Shown piece by piece: positions 1 through 5,890 of a stretch of DNA of 6,849 nt. Position 1 is the stretch's first letter. Each line of letters starts with the position of its first letter. Under the pieces are notes generated by a model that was given only the letters and a program-made list of their open reading frames with translations, was not told the origin of the DNA and did no database searches. Position numbers and translations under genes: made by a program. Location: positions 1 through 6,849 of the forward strand of contig JASIJN010000317.1 in NCBI GenBank assembly GCA_030050125.1, given 5' to 3'. Origin of the DNA: Streptosporangiaceae bacterium (GTDB lineage: Bacteria > Actinomycetota > Actinomycetes > Streptosporangiales > Streptosporangiaceae).

Positions 1-198
1 GGTGGGCCAGGTGACCACGACGGCGCCGGGCGGCGGCGCCGCGCGGGTCGGCTCGGCCGTGCTCAGCGCGGCCACCGCGTCGTGCGCCGCCAGGCGCGGG
101 CCGAGCACCGGCACCGCGCCGCCCGGCCGGTACGCCCGCAGCGCCGCCGCGTAGTCATCGTGCCGTGAGTGAAGCCGGAACGGCCAGGGCTCAGCCAT
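1..198 (-). CDS. unidentified protein, N-terminal 66 residues only (runs off left edge)
   Basis: This is an open frame of 66 codons from an ATG at 198 to the window edge. It starts MAEPWPFRLHSRHDDY and then reads through an Ala/Pro-rich stretch to a hydrophobic strand (AVVVTWPT). The ATG lies inside the 3' end of the MFS gene and overlaps its stop by 8 bp, which suggests translational coupling as the fifth gene of the halogenase operon. I do not recognise the family from this fragment: no nucleotide-binding, hydrolase or transferase motif falls within it. By position it could be the enzyme that releases or transfers the chlorinated aminoacyl group (a thioesterase or SyrC-like aminoacyltransferase), but that is inference from context alone. 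The frame is supported by the typical overlap, G/C-rich third positions and the absence of stops. Confidence 0.7.
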   Translation of the reverse strand, partial: MAEPWPFRLHSRHDDYAAALRAYRPGGAVPVLGPRLAAHDAVAALSTAEPTRAAPPPGAVVVTWPT

Positions 199-1468
199 GG
201 GTCACCTCCGCGGGGATGATGTTCCGCGCGGCCTGCCTGGCCGCGGAATCGGGCGTGTTCACCACGGCGTTGCGGATGAACACCACGCTGAGCACGCCGG
301 GTGCGCCGGCCAGCACGGCCGCCAGCACGACCATCGCGGCGTAGTGGCCGCCGGCCAGCAGCGGCCCGGCGATCACCGATCCCACCGGCACCGCGCCGAG
401 CATCAGGGTCCGCATCAGGGTCATGGTCCGGCCGCGCAGCCGTTCCGGGGTTCGCTGATAGCGCACGCTCTGCGAGGAGACGGTGAGCAGCGCGGCCGGC
501 ACGCCGCACACGATCTGCCCGGCGACCACGAGGAACGGGTCCGCCCCGAGCAGGAGCAGCAGTCCGCTGCCGGCCAGGATCTGCAGCAGCCCGATGCGCA
601 GCATGGGACGCGCGGCCGGCCTGATCGCGCCCCCGATGATCGAGCCGGCCAGCTCCGCCGCCCCCAGCGTGGCCACCAGGATGCCGAGGATGGAGGCTCC
701 GCCCGCCAGCCGGTTGTGGGCCAGCCAGGGCTGAGCGACGATCAGCATGCCCATGCCGATGTTGAACGACGTGAACGCTATCGTGATGATCAGCATGACC
801 GGGTCCCCGCGGACGAAGGACACCACCGGCCGCCAGGACCGCGCCTGTCGCGCGGAGGACTCGCCCGGCGGCGCCGCCGCAGGACGAGCGAGCCGGTTCT
901 TCATCGCCAGCACCGCCGCCGCGAAGACCAGGTAGCTGGCGGCATCGACGGCCAGCACCCGGGGCGCGCCGATGAACGGGATGAGCGCGCCGCCGAGCAC
1001 GGGCCCGACCAGGGCCGCGGCGCCCGTGGCCACCGCCTCCATCGCGATGGCCGCGCTCAGCCGCCGCTCGGGTACGAGATCCGGCAGCACGGCAGGCACG
1101 ATGCCGATGGGCAGGATCTTGAATACGCCGTACACGGCGGCCACGGCGTAGAGCTGCCCGATGGGGACGGAGTGCCACCAGGCGACCGCCGGGACCGACG
1201 CCATCGCCGCGGCGCGCACGAGGCTGTCTGCCACCAGCAGCCAGCGCCGGGAGAACTGGTCAACGACCTTCCCGGCCAGCGCGCCGCCGACGATGATCGG
1301 CGCGAAGTAGCACACCCCGAGGATCGCCAGCGCGGCCGCTCCGCCGCGCGTCACGGCGAGCCATGACAGCGCGATCCAGCTCGCACCGTCGCCGAGCAGG
1401 CTCACCACGGCTCCGGTCCAGAGCTTACGGAAGTCGGGAATCCGCAGCAGGGCCCAGTACTGGCTCAT
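191..1468 (-). CDS. MFS transporter, EntS/DHA3-like drug or metabolite exporter
   Basis: This 425-residue integral membrane protein of the major facilitator superfamily (MFS_3, enterobactin-exporter-like) probably uses the proton gradient to export a small molecule. The N-terminus (LLRIPDFRKLWTGAVVSLLGD, about residues 7-27) is the usual opening of this family. Residues 62-75 (GALAGKVVDQFSRR) are a motif-A-like loop between TM2 and TM3. Residues 341-370 (PERLRGRT, then a Gly-rich helix) are the conserved loop in the C-terminal half. Hydrophobic segments throughout fit 10-12 helices, with a polar central loop at about 190-220. The start is supported by GAGAGG upstream of the ATG. It lies 46 bp after the halogenase and overlaps the next gene, so it is very likely in the same transcript and serves product efflux or self-protection. 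Its substrate cannot be read from sequence. Confidence 0.93.
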   Translation of the reverse strand: MSQYWALLRIPDFRKLWTGAVVSLLGDGASWIALSWLAVTRGGAAALAILGVCYFAPIIVGGALAGKVVDQFSRRWLLVADSLVRAAAMASVPAVAWWHSVPIGQLYAVAAVYGVFKILPIGIVPAVLPDLVPERRLSAAIAMEAVATGAAALVGPVLGGALIPFIGAPRVLAVDAASYLVFAAAVLAMKNRLARPAAAPPGESSARQARSWRPVVSFVRGDPVMLIITIAFTSFNIGMGMLIVAQPWLAHNRLAGGASILGILVATLGAAELAGSIIGGAIRPAARPMLRIGLLQILAGSGLLLLLGADPFLVVAGQIVCGVPAALLTVSSQSVRYQRTPERLRGRTMTLMRTLMLGAVPVGSVIAGPLLAGGHYAAMVVLAAVLAGAPGVLSVVFIRNAVVNTPDSAARQAARNIIPAEVTHG

Positions 1469-1514
1469 GGAATCTGCCTCTCATCGTGGAACGGCCGCGC
1501 ACCGTGCCGCTGGC

Positions 1515-2471
1515 TCACCAGGTGCGTGTCGGGAACGGGCGGCCCTTGAGGTTGCACCGCGCGATCGCGTTGAAGTCGTAGTCGTTGCGGCCCGACACCA
1601 GGACGGAGCCGAACCTGTCGAGCGGGATGCGGCCGCCGTATTCCTCGATGACGTCGGTGCCGGGGTACACCCGGACGCGGGTCGGGACGTAGCGGGACGC
1701 GAAGCCGAGCCGCATCTCCTTCCGCGAGCCCGTATGCGGCAGCGAGGCGTGCATGAGCGTGGAGAGGAAGATGATGCACTGACCGCGCTGCATGACCATG
1801 GGAACGGCCTTGGCTTCGTCCGGGACGAAGTCGGGGTCGACCTGAAGCTCCCGGTAGTCATAGCCGAAGAACCCGCGGGTGACCCCGCCCTTCTGCACCG
1901 TGTTGATCTTGTTCGGATCCCAGCTCATGCGCTTGGTCTCGTCATAGTTCATGTGCCGGTGCGTTCCGGGTATGAACTGCAGGCAGCCCGTCTGCATGGT
2001 CGCGTCGGTGAAGGCCGTCCAGACCGTGACCGTGCCACCGCGCACGAAGCTCGGGTCGCCGGCGGGCCACACGATCTGCGGGCGGCCGCTGGCGTTGGCG
2101 AACGTGTCCGCCTGATGCCAGTCGGTGCCCTCGTCGCCGGGGTACTTCGGGAAGAACTCGGTGCGCCAGCAGAGCACGTCCTCGCCGAGAACGGACGCGA
2201 CCGGATCGACGATCTTCTGGTTGCAGACGTGATCGCTGAGGAAGTCGATGTCCAGATGCCGGTCGTAGTTCGCGATGTTCGTCGCTCCGGCCAGCTCGTC
2301 CAGCGGATACGCCGCGTGGCCGCGGTCCAGCACCTCGACCCTCGCCCGTCGCCAGAGCTCGTCCATCTCCTCCGGGGCGTAGATCGTGAACGGCCCCGCG
2401 TATCCCAGGGCCTTGAACTGCTCGAGTTCTTCGTCGGACAGGCGGTAATCGGTCCGCACGGCCTCGCTCAT
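1515..2471 (-). CDS. SyrB2-type non-haem Fe(II)/2-oxoglutarate aminoacyl-carrier-protein halogenase
   Basis: This 318-residue protein of the PhyH-like cupin fold is predicted to chlorinate an unactivated methyl group of an amino acid held as a thioester on a carrier protein, using Fe(II), 2-oxoglutarate, O2 and chloride. The decisive motif is H119-Q120-A121 in [15 protein letters not shown]. Hydroxylases have His-x-Asp/Glu here; Ala opens the coordination site that binds chloride (SyrB2 H116/A118). The second iron ligand is H241 in STLMHAS. R254 and R260 in [12 protein letters not shown] lie in the 2-oxoglutarate/active-site region, and N126 corresponds to an active-site Asn of SyrB2. Long blocks ([30 protein letters not shown]) match my recollection of SyrB2 from Pseudomonas, with about three extra residues near 136-144. 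The ATG overlaps the carrier-protein stop (ATGA) and is preceded by AAAGGA. The adjacent Thr-type adenylation protein points to C4 chlorination of L-Thr. A plain hydroxylase is unlikely. Confidence 0.95.
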   Translation of the reverse strand: MSEAVRTDYRLSDEELEQFKALGYAGPFTIYAPEEMDELWRRARVEVLDRGHAAYPLDELAGATNIANYDRHLDIDFLSDHVCNQKIVDPVASVLGEDVLCWRTEFFPKYPGDEGTDWHQADTFANASGRPQIVWPAGDPSFVRGGTVTVWTAFTDATMQTGCLQFIPGTHRHMNYDETKRMSWDPNKINTVQKGGVTRGFFGYDYRELQVDPDFVPDEAKAVPMVMQRGQCIIFLSTLMHASLPHTGSRKEMRLGFASRYVPTRVRVYPGTDVIEEYGGRIPLDRFGSVLVSGRNDYDFNAIARCNLKGRPFPTRTW

Positions 2472-2755
2472 GACAGGATTCCTTTCGCCAGCGCCACCTC
2501 GGCGGTCTGCTCGATGGTCGACTCGAACAGCACGGCTATATCGATCTCGACTCCGTGCTTGTCGGCGAGCCAGCTGCTGAGCTGGACGGCCATCATCGAG
2601 TGGCCGCCCGCCTCCAGGAACCTGTCCGCCCCGGTGATGTCGTCGTCCTCAATCACGTTGCGCAGCCACGTCACCATGTCGTTCGTGACGGTCTGCCGAT
2701 CGGTGAGGGGCCGATCGGTGGTGGGCGCGATCTTGCCCGTGGTACTGAGCGTCAC
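2468..2755 (-). CDS. stand-alone peptidyl carrier protein (thiolation domain)
   Basis: This is a 95-residue free carrier protein that should hold the aminoacyl thioester on a phosphopantetheine arm while the halogenase acts. The attachment site is S53 in [18 protein letters not shown], the standard PCP core, followed by a helix-III-like stretch ([18 protein letters not shown]) typical of the four-helix fold. I chose a GTG start at 2755 because its GTGA overlaps the stop of the adenylation gene and it has GGAGG seven bases upstream; the protein then opens with a short flexible N-terminal segment before helix I (about 23-36). Its stop overlaps the halogenase start (ATGA). It is equivalent to the T half of SyrB1 or to the free CytC2 protein. 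It needs a phosphopantetheinyl transferase encoded elsewhere. The reading frame is also open far upstream across the adenylation gene, but the translation there is not protein-like. Confidence 0.93.
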   Translation of the reverse strand: MTLSTTGKIAPTTDRPLTDRQTVTNDMVTWLRNVIEDDDITGADRFLEAGGHSMMAVQLSSWLADKHGVEIDIAVLFESTIEQTAEVALAKGILS

Positions 2756-4377
2756 CTTCTCGCCTCCATTTCTGAACGAACCGCAGCGGTGTCGACCTTG
2801 CCGTTGACGGTCAGCGGCAGTCGGTCGAAGAGCCGGAACCGGCTGGGCAGCATGTACTGGGGAATGCGCGTGCGCAGCTCGCCCCGCAGCTCCCGGAGCG
2901 TCAGCGCGCTTCCGTCGCGGGTGGTGTAGCCGCAGCCAAGCAACGGCTCGTCCGCGTCCAGCAGGACGACGCAGGCTTCGCTGACCCCGGGCACCGCGAG
3001 CACCGCCGCCGCGACCTCTCCCAGCTCGACGCGATGGCCGCGGATCTTCACCTGCTGGTCCGACCGGCCCGCGTAGGTCAGCTCTCCGCCGCGCACGTCC
3101 ACCAGGTCGCCGGTCCGGTAGAACGTCGCCGCGAGCAGCCCGAGCGGATCGGGGCCGAATCGCCGCGCGGTCAGCTCGGGACGGTTCAGGTAACCCGCCG
3201 CGACCTGCGGGCCCGCGACCATCAGCTCCCCGCGGCCGGCGGGCTGGCCGCGCTCGTCGATGACCCTGGCCACGAACCCGGGGAGCGGCCGCCCGATCGG
3301 AGAACCGGCGCCGGTCAGGTCGGCGGGCGTCACGCGGTGGAAGGTGGCGTGGACGGTGGCCTCGGTGAGCCCGTACATGTTGATCAGCTCGGGAGCGTCG
3401 AGGCCGAAGCGGTCGGCCCACGGGCGCAGCGCGGCAACGGCCAGGCGCTCGCCGCCGAAAACCACGTAGCGCAGGGCGAGCCGGCCTGACTCGGCGCAGC
3501 GGTTCAGGATCGCGCCAGCCAGCACGGCGAATGCCGTCGGGGTCTGGTTGAGGACGGTGACCCCGCGGCTGACCACGATGTCGGCGCAGAGCGCGGGCGA
3601 GAGCTTCGCCCACCGGTCGACGACGACCAGGCAGGCCCCGGTGAGCAGGGCACCCCAGAGCTCCCAGACCGAGAAGTCGAACGCGACGGAGTGGTACAGC
3701 ATCCACACGTCGTCGTCGCGGAATTCGAACAGGCCGGCGGTCGCGGCGATCAGCGCGCCGACGTTGCGATGCGAGACCGGGACCCCCTTGGGCGAGCCGG
3801 TCGTTCCCGAGGTGTAGATGATGTAGCAGATGTCGTCCGGCCCGGCCCCGGCCTCCAGCGGGGGCGGCTCGGTGCGCTGGCCCCGGATATCGCGGATCAC
3901 GCCGGCCGACAGCACGGGAACCGGCCTGCCGGTGTCGCCGGCGTCCGTACCGTCCGTGCCGCCGATGCCGCCGATCAGCAGGTTCGGCGCGCAGTCCTCG
4001 ATGATCAGCCGATTGCGGCGCGCCGGGCCGGCCACGTCGAGCGGCACGTAGGCCGCCCCGCAGCTCACGATGGCGAGGATACAGACCACGGTGTCGATCG
4101 ACGGCTCGACGCACAGCGCGACCCGGTCGCCCGGCCCGATCCCCCAGGTGAGGTGCAGGTGGGCCGCGACCCGGCGGGCGGCAGCGGCGAGCTCGGCATA
4201 GGTCAGCCGCTCGGCGCCGAACTCGACGGCCGGCGAGGCCGGGAACCTGGCGGCGACGTCCTCGAACCCGGCCGGCAGCGTGGACCCGGCGGGCGTGCCG
4301 CCGGCCTTCCGGTCTGCCTGCGAATCGCGCGGTCCGCGCGCGGCACGCGCGGTCAGCAGATCGATGTTCCTGGACAT
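2752..4377 (-). CDS. stand-alone NRPS adenylation domain, predicted L-threonine-specific
   Basis: This 541-residue AMP-forming enzyme (ANL superfamily) activates an amino acid as its adenylate and loads the downstream carrier protein. Core motifs are in order: A1 LTYAEL (58-63), A2 GAAYVPLD (107-114), A3 YTSGTTGSPKG (188-198), A4 FDFSVWE (233-239), A5 NMYGLTE (333-339), A6 GELMVAGP (383-390), A7 YRTGD (420-424), A8 GRSDQQVKIRGHRVELGE (437-454), A9 LRTRIPQYMLP, A10 LPLTVNGK with catalytic K527. Aligned by eye to GrsA-PheA, the specificity residues are D234, F235, W238, N277, V306, G308, M334, V342, H343 and K527, i.e. DFWNVGMVHK, essentially the known threonine code. No condensation or thiolation domain is fused. 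The ATG at 4377 is preferred (GGGGA ten bases upstream); in-frame ATGs at 4473/4470 lack a clear ribosome site. A short Gly/Asp-rich insert (GGIGGTDGTDAGDTG, 136-150) is probably a surface loop. Confidence 0.94.
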   Translation of the reverse strand: MSRNIDLLTARAARGPRDSQADRKAGGTPAGSTLPAGFEDVAARFPASPAVEFGAERLTYAELAAAARRVAAHLHLTWGIGPGDRVALCVEPSIDTVVCILAIVSCGAAYVPLDVAGPARRNRLIIEDCAPNLLIGGIGGTDGTDAGDTGRPVPVLSAGVIRDIRGQRTEPPPLEAGAGPDDICYIIYTSGTTGSPKGVPVSHRNVGALIAATAGLFEFRDDDVWMLYHSVAFDFSVWELWGALLTGACLVVVDRWAKLSPALCADIVVSRGVTVLNQTPTAFAVLAGAILNRCAESGRLALRYVVFGGERLAVAALRPWADRFGLDAPELINMYGLTEATVHATFHRVTPADLTGAGSPIGRPLPGFVARVIDERGQPAGRGELMVAGPQVAAGYLNRPELTARRFGPDPLGLLAATFYRTGDLVDVRGGELTYAGRSDQQVKIRGHRVELGEVAAAVLAVPGVSEACVVLLDADEPLLGCGYTTRDGSALTLRELRGELRTRIPQYMLPSRFRLFDRLPLTVNGKVDTAAVRSEMEARR

Positions 4378-4385
4378 GGTGAGCT

Positions 4386-4412
4386 GTTCCCCGTTCCCCG
4401 TTCCCCGTCCCC
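4386..4412 (-). repeat. 7-bp tandem repeat in the adenylation gene leader (GGGGAAC x3 plus one degenerate unit)
   Basis: On the minus strand three perfect GGGGAAC units, preceded by a shortened GGGGAC, sit directly before the adenylation start. The last unit provides the only Shine-Dalgarno-like sequence (GGGGA, ten bases from the ATG). Loss or gain of a unit would change the leader but not the protein, if the ATG at 4377 is right. Confidence 0.75.
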
Positions 4413-4494
4413 GCTCTCGAGGGCAGATCCGGCCGGTGCAGGCCGGCTGCCCGTCGAGGACAGCGCCCATCATGGCGGCCAGGACTGCAGTGGT

Positions 4495-4530
4495 CGCTAC
4501 ACCAGCCGCTACACCGGCCGCTACAGCGCC
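4495..4530. repeat. three imperfect 12-bp direct repeats upstream of the halogenase operon
   Basis: Plus-strand units are CGCTACACCAGC, CGCTACACCGGC and CGCTACAGCGCC; on the minus strand each reads as a TGTAGCGGCYGG-like unit. They lie about 118-153 bp upstream of the adenylation start, in the region where the operon promoter should be. A weak promoter-like pair overlaps them on the minus strand: TTGATC (4546-4541), 17 bp, TAGCGG (4523-4518). A role as an activator or repressor site is inference; the repeat itself is visible. Confidence 0.5.
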
Positions 4531-4637
4531 GGCGGCAGCCGATCAACGCGGCCTGGGGCGAGGCGGAGCCGGCGTACGCGCGGCAGGACACCCGAGGCGT
4601 GATCGTCCGGGCTGGGGATCGGCACCGGATCACCGGC

Positions 4638-4651
4638 CCGCATGCGTGCGG
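4638..4651 (-). terminator. small hairpin directly after the cupin gene
   Basis: CCGCA and TGCGG flank a four-base loop immediately past the cupin stop codon. A further CCGG-TGAT-CCGG element follows within 10 bases. There is no T tract, and the 5-bp stem is short, so this is at best a weak factor-independent terminator or an mRNA-end stabiliser. Confidence 0.25.
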
Positions 4652-5011
4652 TCAGATGAGGTTCTCGACCTCGGCCGTCAGGTCCCCGCCCGCATCGCCG
4701 GTGTTGATCACCGTGCTGGGCTCGAACAACAGCGCGGTGGTTTCGGTGTCGGCGCGCGGGCAGTGCTCGACGCCGCGGGGGACGACGAACAGCTCCCGCG
4801 GCCCGAGCACCACCGCGCGGTCACGCATCTGGATGGTCAGCCGTCCATCGAGGACCAGGAAGAACTCGTCGGTGTCGGGGTGGCGGTGCCAGGTGAACTC
4901 ACCCTGCACCTTGACGATCCTCACGTCGTAGTCGTTGACCTGAGCAATCTTCTTTGGCGACCAGTGCTCAGTGAAACGGGCCAGCATCGCATCCAGATTC
5001 ACCGCTTCCAT
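4652..5011 (-). CDS. small single-domain cupin protein
   Basis: This 119-residue protein is one conserved cupin beta-barrel. Motif 1 is G37-x4-H42-x-H44-x4-E49-x6-G56 (GEFTWHRHPDTDEFFLVLDG) and motif 2 is G70-x7-P78-x-G80-x2-H83, so all four usual metal ligands (H42, H44, E49, H83) are present. The protein therefore probably binds a divalent metal. Small cupins of this kind are annotated as mannose-6-phosphate-isomerase-like, but the length excludes a full isomerase and the reaction cannot be named. GAGGA sits eight bases before the ATG. It lies 59 bp after the Fur-family gene and 274 bp before the adenylation gene, so it could be read with the regulator or be independent. I see no specific link to the halogenase pathway beyond proximity. 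Confidence 0.88.
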   Translation of the reverse strand: MEAVNLDAMLARFTEHWSPKKIAQVNDYDVRIVKVQGEFTWHRHPDTDEFFLVLDGRLTIQMRDRAVVLGPRELFVVPRGVEHCPRADTETTALLFEPSTVINTGDAGGDLTAEVENLI

Positions 5012-5070
5012 GTGCCCATCCTCACACGCAACAGAGCGCCGAATCGCCCGCGCCTACGGGGCAACCGCGG

Positions 5071-5532
5071 CTACTGGCAGTTGGCGCACAGGCCGGTCAC
5101 CGCGAACCGGTGAGGGGCTATGGCGAACCCGTAGCGTGCCGCCACGACCTGAGCGAGGTCGTCGAACAGCTCATCGGGCACTTCGGTCATCGCACCGCAC
5201 TGCTCGCACACGATGTGGCCGTGAGCGGCGGAGGCGAGGTGGTACGCGGCGGGGCCCCCGCCCAGGTAGGTGCGGTCAACCACACCGAGCCGGACGAGCT
5301 CATCGAGGTTGCGGTAGATCGTGCTGATGTTGACATCCGGCGCCTGGGCCTGCACCGCGGCGGCCAGTTCCTCAGCGCTGCGGTGCGTGCCCTCGCTGAA
5401 CAGCACTCGCAGCAGGAGCCGGCGCGCCGGCGTGGCTCGCCCGCCTGCCTCGCGCATGCGGGCCAGAACCTCCTCGACGCCATCGCGCTCGGCGATCGCG
5501 GCCGACTGGCCGCCAGCCCGGGGCTGCTTCAT
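5071..5532 (-). CDS. Fur-family metal-dependent transcriptional repressor, Nur-like
   Basis: This is a 153-residue regulator of the Fur superfamily. The N-terminal winged helix (about 17-88) contains the recognition segment NISTIYRNLDELVRLGVV; the C-terminal dimerisation/metal domain has two CxxC pairs, C109/C112 and C149/C152, expected to hold structural zinc, plus H98, H104, H106 and H141 as candidate sensory ligands. From memory, the stretch around NISTIYRNL through the Gly-rich YLGGGPAAYHL resembles Streptomyces Nur (nickel-responsive) more than Zur or FurA, although Nur's His-rich cluster is reduced here to H-G-H. The subfamily call is tentative. The ATG at 5532 is chosen over an upstream GTG at 5574 because a TATTCT -10 box ends six bases before it, which predicts a leaderless mRNA. 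Its position beside sodF and a Nur-box-like site supports a role in SOD control. Confidence 0.9.
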   Translation of the reverse strand: MKQPRAGGQSAAIAERDGVEEVLARMREAGGRATPARRLLLRVLFSEGTHRSAEELAAAVQAQAPDVNISTIYRNLDELVRLGVVDRTYLGGGPAAYHLASAAHGHIVCEQCGAMTEVPDELFDDLAQVVAARYGFAIAPHRFAVTGLCANCQ

Positions 5533-5538
5533 GAACCA

Positions 5539-5566
5539 AGAATAGGCGGCCGGCCAGGTGCGAGAA
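5539..5566 (-). promoter_or_regulatory. probable leaderless promoter of the Fur-family gene
   Basis: The -10 element TATTCT (5544-5539) ends six bases before the ATG at 5532, so transcription would start at or next to the A of the start codon. A weak -35 (TTCTCG, 5566-5561) sits 16 bp upstream. No ribosome binding site precedes the ATG, which agrees with leaderless translation, a common arrangement in actinomycetes. Confidence 0.5.
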
Positions 5567-5606
5567 CGCCGCACGCGCTGCTGCGACCGGATCGCGGATG
5601 CCGGTT

Positions 5607-5623
5607 CCCTGCTGGCAGCAGGG
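5607..5623 (-). terminator. hairpin after the SOD and small-protein operon
   Basis: A perfect 7-bp inverted repeat, CCCTGCT and AGCAGGG with a three-base loop, begins seven bases after the stop codon of the small gene. It is not followed by a T run; many actinobacterial terminators lack one. Its position between the operon end and the separate Fur promoter favours termination or 3'-end protection. Confidence 0.45.
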
Positions 5624-5629
5624 CAATGC

Positions 5630-5890
5630 CTACAGGTTCAGCACCTGGGCTGCGATCTGCAGGCTGAGGTCGGCAGCCACCTCATCCACGGACCGGTCTT
5701 CGCAGTGAGCCAGCAGCGCGACCGCAAGGTCGGCGAGGAACAAGAACCCCGCGGCCTTCGTCCTGTCGTCGAGGCCGGCGAGCAGGGCGTCCGCGCTGGC
5801 CAGGTCCCCGCGATGCCGGGCAGCGATGATCCCGGCCCCGGCCTGCGCCGCCTCGGCCGTGGCCAAGAACGCCGCCGCGGCGTCGCTCAT
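5630..5890 (-). CDS. small unknown alpha-helical protein coupled to SOD
   Basis: This is an 86-residue protein that I do not recognise. Its ATG shares one base with the SOD stop (TGATG), so translation is almost certainly coupled to SOD, and this is why I chose 5890 over the longer open frame back to 5974. The protein starts [18 protein letters not shown], is Ala- and Leu-rich throughout, and reads as three or four amphipathic helices ending in ADLSLQIAAQVLNL. It has a single Cys and scattered His, no signal peptide and no clear membrane helix; the segment AAGFLFLADLAVALLAH (about 51-67) is hydrophobic but interrupted by Asp. The coupling suggests a role connected with SOD, but no function can be assigned. 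I rate it real because of the overlap, the open frame to a hairpin, and codon use like its neighbours. Confidence 0.72.
   Translation of the reverse strand: MSDAAAAFLATAEAAQAGAGIIAARHRGDLASADALLAGLDDRTKAAGFLFLADLAVALLAHCEDRSVDEVAADLSLQIAAQVLNL

Noticed and set aside
197..1366. Plus-strand open frame of 389 codons opposite the MFS gene
   Set aside because: Its His/Arg/Gly-rich composition is typical of antisense to a membrane protein, and no family is recognisable.
1515..2471. Phytanoyl-CoA dioxygenase or ordinary hydroxylase identity for the halogenase gene
   Set aside because: The Asp/Glu iron ligand is replaced by Ala and the flanking blocks match SyrB2-type halogenases.
1467..2807. Long plus-strand open frame of 446 codons opposite the halogenase and carrier genes
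   Set aside because: It is antisense to strongly recognisable genes and has no domain of its own. Long antisense frames are expected in high-GC DNA.
4378..4473. Earlier ATG codons at 4473 and 4470 for the adenylation gene
   Set aside because: They add 32 residues encoded partly by the GGGGAAC repeat, with no ribosome site and no family similarity.
2468..4633. A 721-codon open frame joining the carrier protein to an upstream extension
   Set aside because: Its last 95 residues are the real carrier protein, but the upstream part is Arg/Ala/Gly-rich shadow translation of the adenylation gene in another frame. It is not an A-T fusion.
5533..5574. GTG start giving a 167-residue Fur-family protein
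   Set aside because: The extension covers the predicted -10 and -35 boxes and has no ribosome site.
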